Shown here: positions 5,111 to 7,544 of the stretch, one piece after another
How the letters are laid out: each line of letters starts with the position of its first letter
How positions within the stretch are numbered: the first letter of the stretch is position 1
Source: Planctomycetota bacterium
GTDB taxonomy: Bacteria; Planctomycetota; Phycisphaerae; Sedimentisphaerales; SG8-4
Direction of reading: 5' to 3'
Length of the DNA: 7,544 bases
Assembly: GCA_030607345.1 (NCBI GenBank)
Contig: JAUWKC010000076.1
Location: forward strand, 1 to 7,544
Position numbers and translations under genes: made by a program
The notes under the pieces: model-generated
Databases searched by the model: none
Told to the model about the DNA's origin: nothing
The model's input: the letters and a program-made list of their open reading frames with translations, nothing else

Positions 5111-7405
5111 ATGAAACGCATGCTCAAATTGTCTTGCTTGCTTGTTGGGGCCCTGGCATCTTCCGTTGTTTTTGCCGAGCAGCCTGAATACTGGCAATTG
5201 CCACTGCACGAGGCACAAAGAACGGACGCCTACGAGCAGATGTGCAGACATCTGGCGTCCGGCCAGTTGGATGACGCGGAGGCTGATTTGATTTTCCAGA
5301 CCCTGCTGTCCCGCTTTTTCGAGCACGACTCACTGATTAGCCTGGATTTGCTGCTGCATTCGGGCTCCATGTCGCGAAGAGTAAGGGCTGACCCGCAGCT
5401 TCGAGCGAGAATAGCCGTTCATCTGATGAGGGTGGGCGAAACACTGCCGGCAGGGGCTTGGCTTGGCGAGACCTATCGTTACTTCGATGATTTGTACCCC
5501 CGGCACTGGGTGTTTCTGTTTCTCGACGCGCTCGGCAGTCCCATACCCGGTGCGGAAGTGCAGGTTTTCCAAGGGAAGGACCGGACCACCAAAGAGCTGC
5601 GCGTGCAACTAACGCTCGACAAAAACGGACTTCTGCTTGTACCGAACAAACAGGTTGGCATGCCGTCCGGAATATCCTTTACCATCTCGCATCCGGATTA
5701 TGGTGATGCCGTGATAAAAAGACAACAGGGCGGCTGGCCGCTCATCTACGTTCCGCTTGTATCAATCAATAACGATGCTATGAGCCAATCCGCCTGGGGA
5801 GTTGTCGCGGACTCGCAGAACAATCCTATCGCCGGTGTGCAGATATGGCCGTGTAGCCTGAGAACCCCCGGGCATGGGCGCATCTATCCTGCACACGATA
5901 GCTCATCCGGCAATTGGCCCGGCTGTGTAGTGACCGACAGTAACGGTCGATTTGCCCTGCACTTTCCCGTCGCGGGCTGGGGCCTATCGATTTCAAAGGT
6001 TCCAACCCACTCAAGATACGACGTGAGCATCAGAGGGCCGAGAGACCTGCTTGTTCCCGCTGAGTCGCAAGAAATTCCCTGTGGGCAGGAAACGCTAATT
6101 ACGCTTGAGCGACCGCAGTTGTATTTTCGAACGTGCGGGTTTGAAGACGCCAACGGCCCCATCACCGAGCCAAATGTGCTCGGCAAATTATTCTTAGGTA
6201 TCAGCCCGCCTGGTAAGAACCAATTGAAGTTCGGATACGAGGACCTTAAGGACGGAGGTAAGTTGCCTATCGGCCGATACCTTGCTTGGATACGAAATTT
6301 CGGGCCAGGGGGTGCCTTGGAATTTGCGCCAATGGACGTGAATGAAAACAGTCCTACCCAGCTCGTTTTTAAACCCAAGGACCTCGAAAAGCAGGTTACC
6401 TACAGTGGCCGGGCGGTTTACGGCTTTACCGACAGACCAGCCAGCCGGGTCTTTGTTGTGTCTGCAGAAGACACAGGCGAACCGGACCTGGAAGGACCTC
6501 CTTACAACTCTGCCATGCTGACACACGAGCAATGGCAGCGGTTACATGCTTTGGGGTCTTATCCCGAGCTTAATGAGCCTGCACTGGAGCCGTTGCGCCA
6601 TATGTGGAGAGTTCACGAGGTAGTACGTGCCGACGAGCGAGGACGATTCTCGCTCTCTATCCCCAAGCACAAGGTCGGCAGGTACCAGTTTCATATAATT
6701 GAACAAGGCTATCTTCATATTTACCATGGTACGGTTTACTTCAAGGACCAGGACAGGAAGCCTATTGAGCTACCCACGTCAAGATTGTTCAGGGTGGCCA
6801 AGGTCGTCTTTGAGTTGTCGACCAAGTGCCAATACCGACTCAATACTGACATCAGGGACTGGATTGACGCCGATGACAATGCGAGCTGGGCCTGTGACTT
6901 TATGTGGTATCGTTCCATGCTCGGAGTTGACATTCGCTACCAAATATGGTGCATGTCCGAGAGCATCAGGGCCGTGCAGATCCCCGCAGGCATCAACCTT
7001 CGATTACGACTGCGCCATCGATGTCCGGTATATACGGACCCGCTCAAAGCTGAGCCCGGTGAGGAGGTCGACTTAGGCTTCATCGAGTTCGACCCCAAGA
7101 TGCCGATTTACGTGCAGGTATTAGACCCGGCCGGTAAGCCGATTGAAGGGCTATCCATCACGCACATGGAGGCCGACAGGGACCTTTGGTGGGGAGAAAG
7201 CGAGATTACAGACGCCAACGGCTTTGCTGCTTTTAGAGTACCGTACCATTATAGAGGAAGATTTGCTGTAACCTGTGGGGGCAACTTCCGCGACAGCTTC
7301 AAAGAGTCCATAAGCTATCAGACCAACGGTCCGGCGGATGCCAACAACGTCTACACGCTGCAACTCTCGGACGAAATGCTCCGGTGGCTTTTTGGTCAGG
7401 ATTGA
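5111..7405 (+). CDS. Exported protein with repeated carboxypeptidase-regulatory-like beta-sandwich segments
   Basis: The start is placed at the ATG at 5111, giving 764 residues. It is preceded by GGGGAA (5098-5103, 7 bases away) and begins with a clear signal peptide, residues 1-22, cleavage VFA/EQ. An in-frame TTG at 5027 would add 28 residues, bury the signal peptide and put the promoter inside the gene. Residues about 23-125 look helical. Several segments then resemble carboxypeptidase-regulatory-like (transthyretin-type) domains: about 133-212 (FLDALGSPIPGAEVQVF, then LDKNGLLLVP), 229-290 (GVVADSQNNPIAGVQIW, then VTDSNGRFALHFP), 431-545 (weaker, ADERGRFSLSIP) and 666-735 (VQVLDPAGKPIEGLSI, then ITDANGFAAFRVP). 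PGEEVDLGFIEF at 649-660 is a typical strand linking such domains. No peptidase motif is visible. These domains usually serve as structural or binding modules in exported proteins, so a surface or periplasmic structural role is likely, but the function is unknown. The next gene starts 10 bases after its stop. Confidence 0.87.
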   Translation: MKRMLKLSCLLVGALASSVVFAEQPEYWQLPLHEAQRTDAYEQMCRHLASGQLDDAEADLIFQTLLSRFFEHDSLISLDLLLHSGSMSRRVRADPQLRARIAVHLMRVGETLPAGAWLGETYRYFDDLYPRHWVFLFLDALGSPIPGAEVQVFQGKDRTTKELRVQLTLDKNGLLLVPNKQVGMPSGISFTISHPDYGDAVIKRQQGGWPLIYVPLVSINNDAMSQSAWGVVADSQNNPIAGVQIWPCSLRTPGHGRIYPAHDSSSGNWPGCVVTDSNGRFALHFPVAGWGLSISKVPTHSRYDVSIRGPRDLLVPAESQEIPCGQETLITLERPQLYFRTCGFEDANGPITEPNVLGKLFLGISPPGKNQLKFGYEDLKDGGKLPIGRYLAWIRNFGPGGALEFAPMDVNENSPTQLVFKPKDLEKQVTYSGRAVYGFTDRPASRVFVVSAEDTGEPDLEGPPYNSAMLTHEQWQRLHALGSYPELNEPALEPLRHMWRVHEVVRADERGRFSLSIPKHKVGRYQFHIIEQGYLHIYHGTVYFKDQDRKPIELPTSRLFRVAKVVFELSTKCQYRLNTDIRDWIDADDNASWACDFMWYRSMLGVDIRYQIWCMSESIRAVQIPAGINLRLRLRHRCPVYTDPLKAEPGEEVDLGFIEFDPKMPIYVQVLDPAGKPIEGLSITHMEADRDLWWGESEITDANGFAAFRVPYHYRGRFAVTCGGNFRDSFKESISYQTNGPADANNVYTLQLSDEMLRWLFGQD

Positions 7406-7410
7406 GGAGA
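7404..7410 (+). promoter_or_regulatory. Ribosome binding site overlapping the preceding stop codon
   Basis: GAGGAGA begins within the TGA stop (7403-7405) of the upstream gene and ends 5 bases before the GTG at 7416. The strong match and correct spacing identify the start of the last, truncated gene. The overlap suggests translational coupling. Confidence 0.7.
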
Positions 7411-7415
7411 AAGCA

Positions 7416-7544
7416 GTGAAACGCAAATCGGCTGTTGTGGTTTTGGCTGTCATTGTGGTCGGGTGGACCTTGTGCGTCGCCGTTGCCGCCGATGGGGCCG
7501 GCCCGAATGACCGCGACATAATATTCGTCGATGCGGTGGGTGAA
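7416..7544 (+). CDS. Exported protein, N-terminal 43 residues only (3' end outside the window)
   Basis: A GTG at 7416 opens a frame that runs without stop to the right edge. The visible 43 residues begin MKRKSAVVVLAVIVVGW, a basic start followed by a hydrophobic core, then CVAVAADGAG, which fits signal-peptidase I cleavage after VAA at about residue 25. A lipobox is unlikely because the Cys at position 20 is not followed by a small residue in the +1 context expected. The mature part seen (PNDRDIIFVDAVGE) is too short to assign. The gene starts 10 bases after the previous stop and is preceded by a good ribosome binding site, so it is very likely cotranscribed with the carboxypeptidase-regulatory-like protein and probably works in the same compartment. 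Confidence 0.8.
   Translation, partial: MKRKSAVVVLAVIVVGWTLCVAVAADGAGPNDRDIIFVDAVGE

Overview
The window reads as bacterial chromosome with mid-range to fairly high GC. All five genes lie on the plus strand. No RNA gene, mobile element or CRISPR array is visible. A GH38-type mannosidase next to a LamG/PA14 protein, several exported proteins in a row, carboxypeptidase-regulatory-like beta-sandwich repeats and frequent GTG starts fit Planctomycetota or a relative in the PVC group. That assignment is inferred from gene style, not from a marker gene.

Layout: (1) The left edge cuts into the C-terminal half of a glycoside hydrolase family 38 (alpha-mannosidase-like) protein, ending at 1448. (2) After a 45-base gap comes an 856-residue exported protein, 1494-4064. 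Its LamG jelly-roll appears to be split by an inserted PA14 domain and is followed by a roughly 420-residue C-terminal region I cannot assign to a family. (3) After a 44-base gap and a near-perfect Shine-Dalgarno comes a 265-residue protein with one N-terminal membrane anchor, 4109-4906. (4) A 204-base intergenic region holds a perfect 7-bp inverted repeat, a sigma70-like promoter and a possible hairpin. (5) A 764-residue exported protein with about four carboxypeptidase-regulatory-like segments runs from 5111 to 7405. (6) Ten bases later starts another exported protein, cut off by the right edge.

Genes 1-3 are close enough to be one transcription unit, and genes 4-5 probably form a second with its own promoter at about 5050-5077. 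The first unit points to handling of mannose-containing or other complex glycans outside the cytoplasm: a hydrolase, a glycan-binding exported protein that may carry a new catalytic or binding domain, and a small anchored protein. The second unit encodes extracytoplasmic proteins of unknown role. The link between the two units is only adjacency.

The items most worth a second look are the unassigned C-terminal domain of the LamG/PA14 protein, the nested domain architecture, the departure from the usual GH38 sequence after its QHHD motif, and the operator-like dyad upstream of gene 4.
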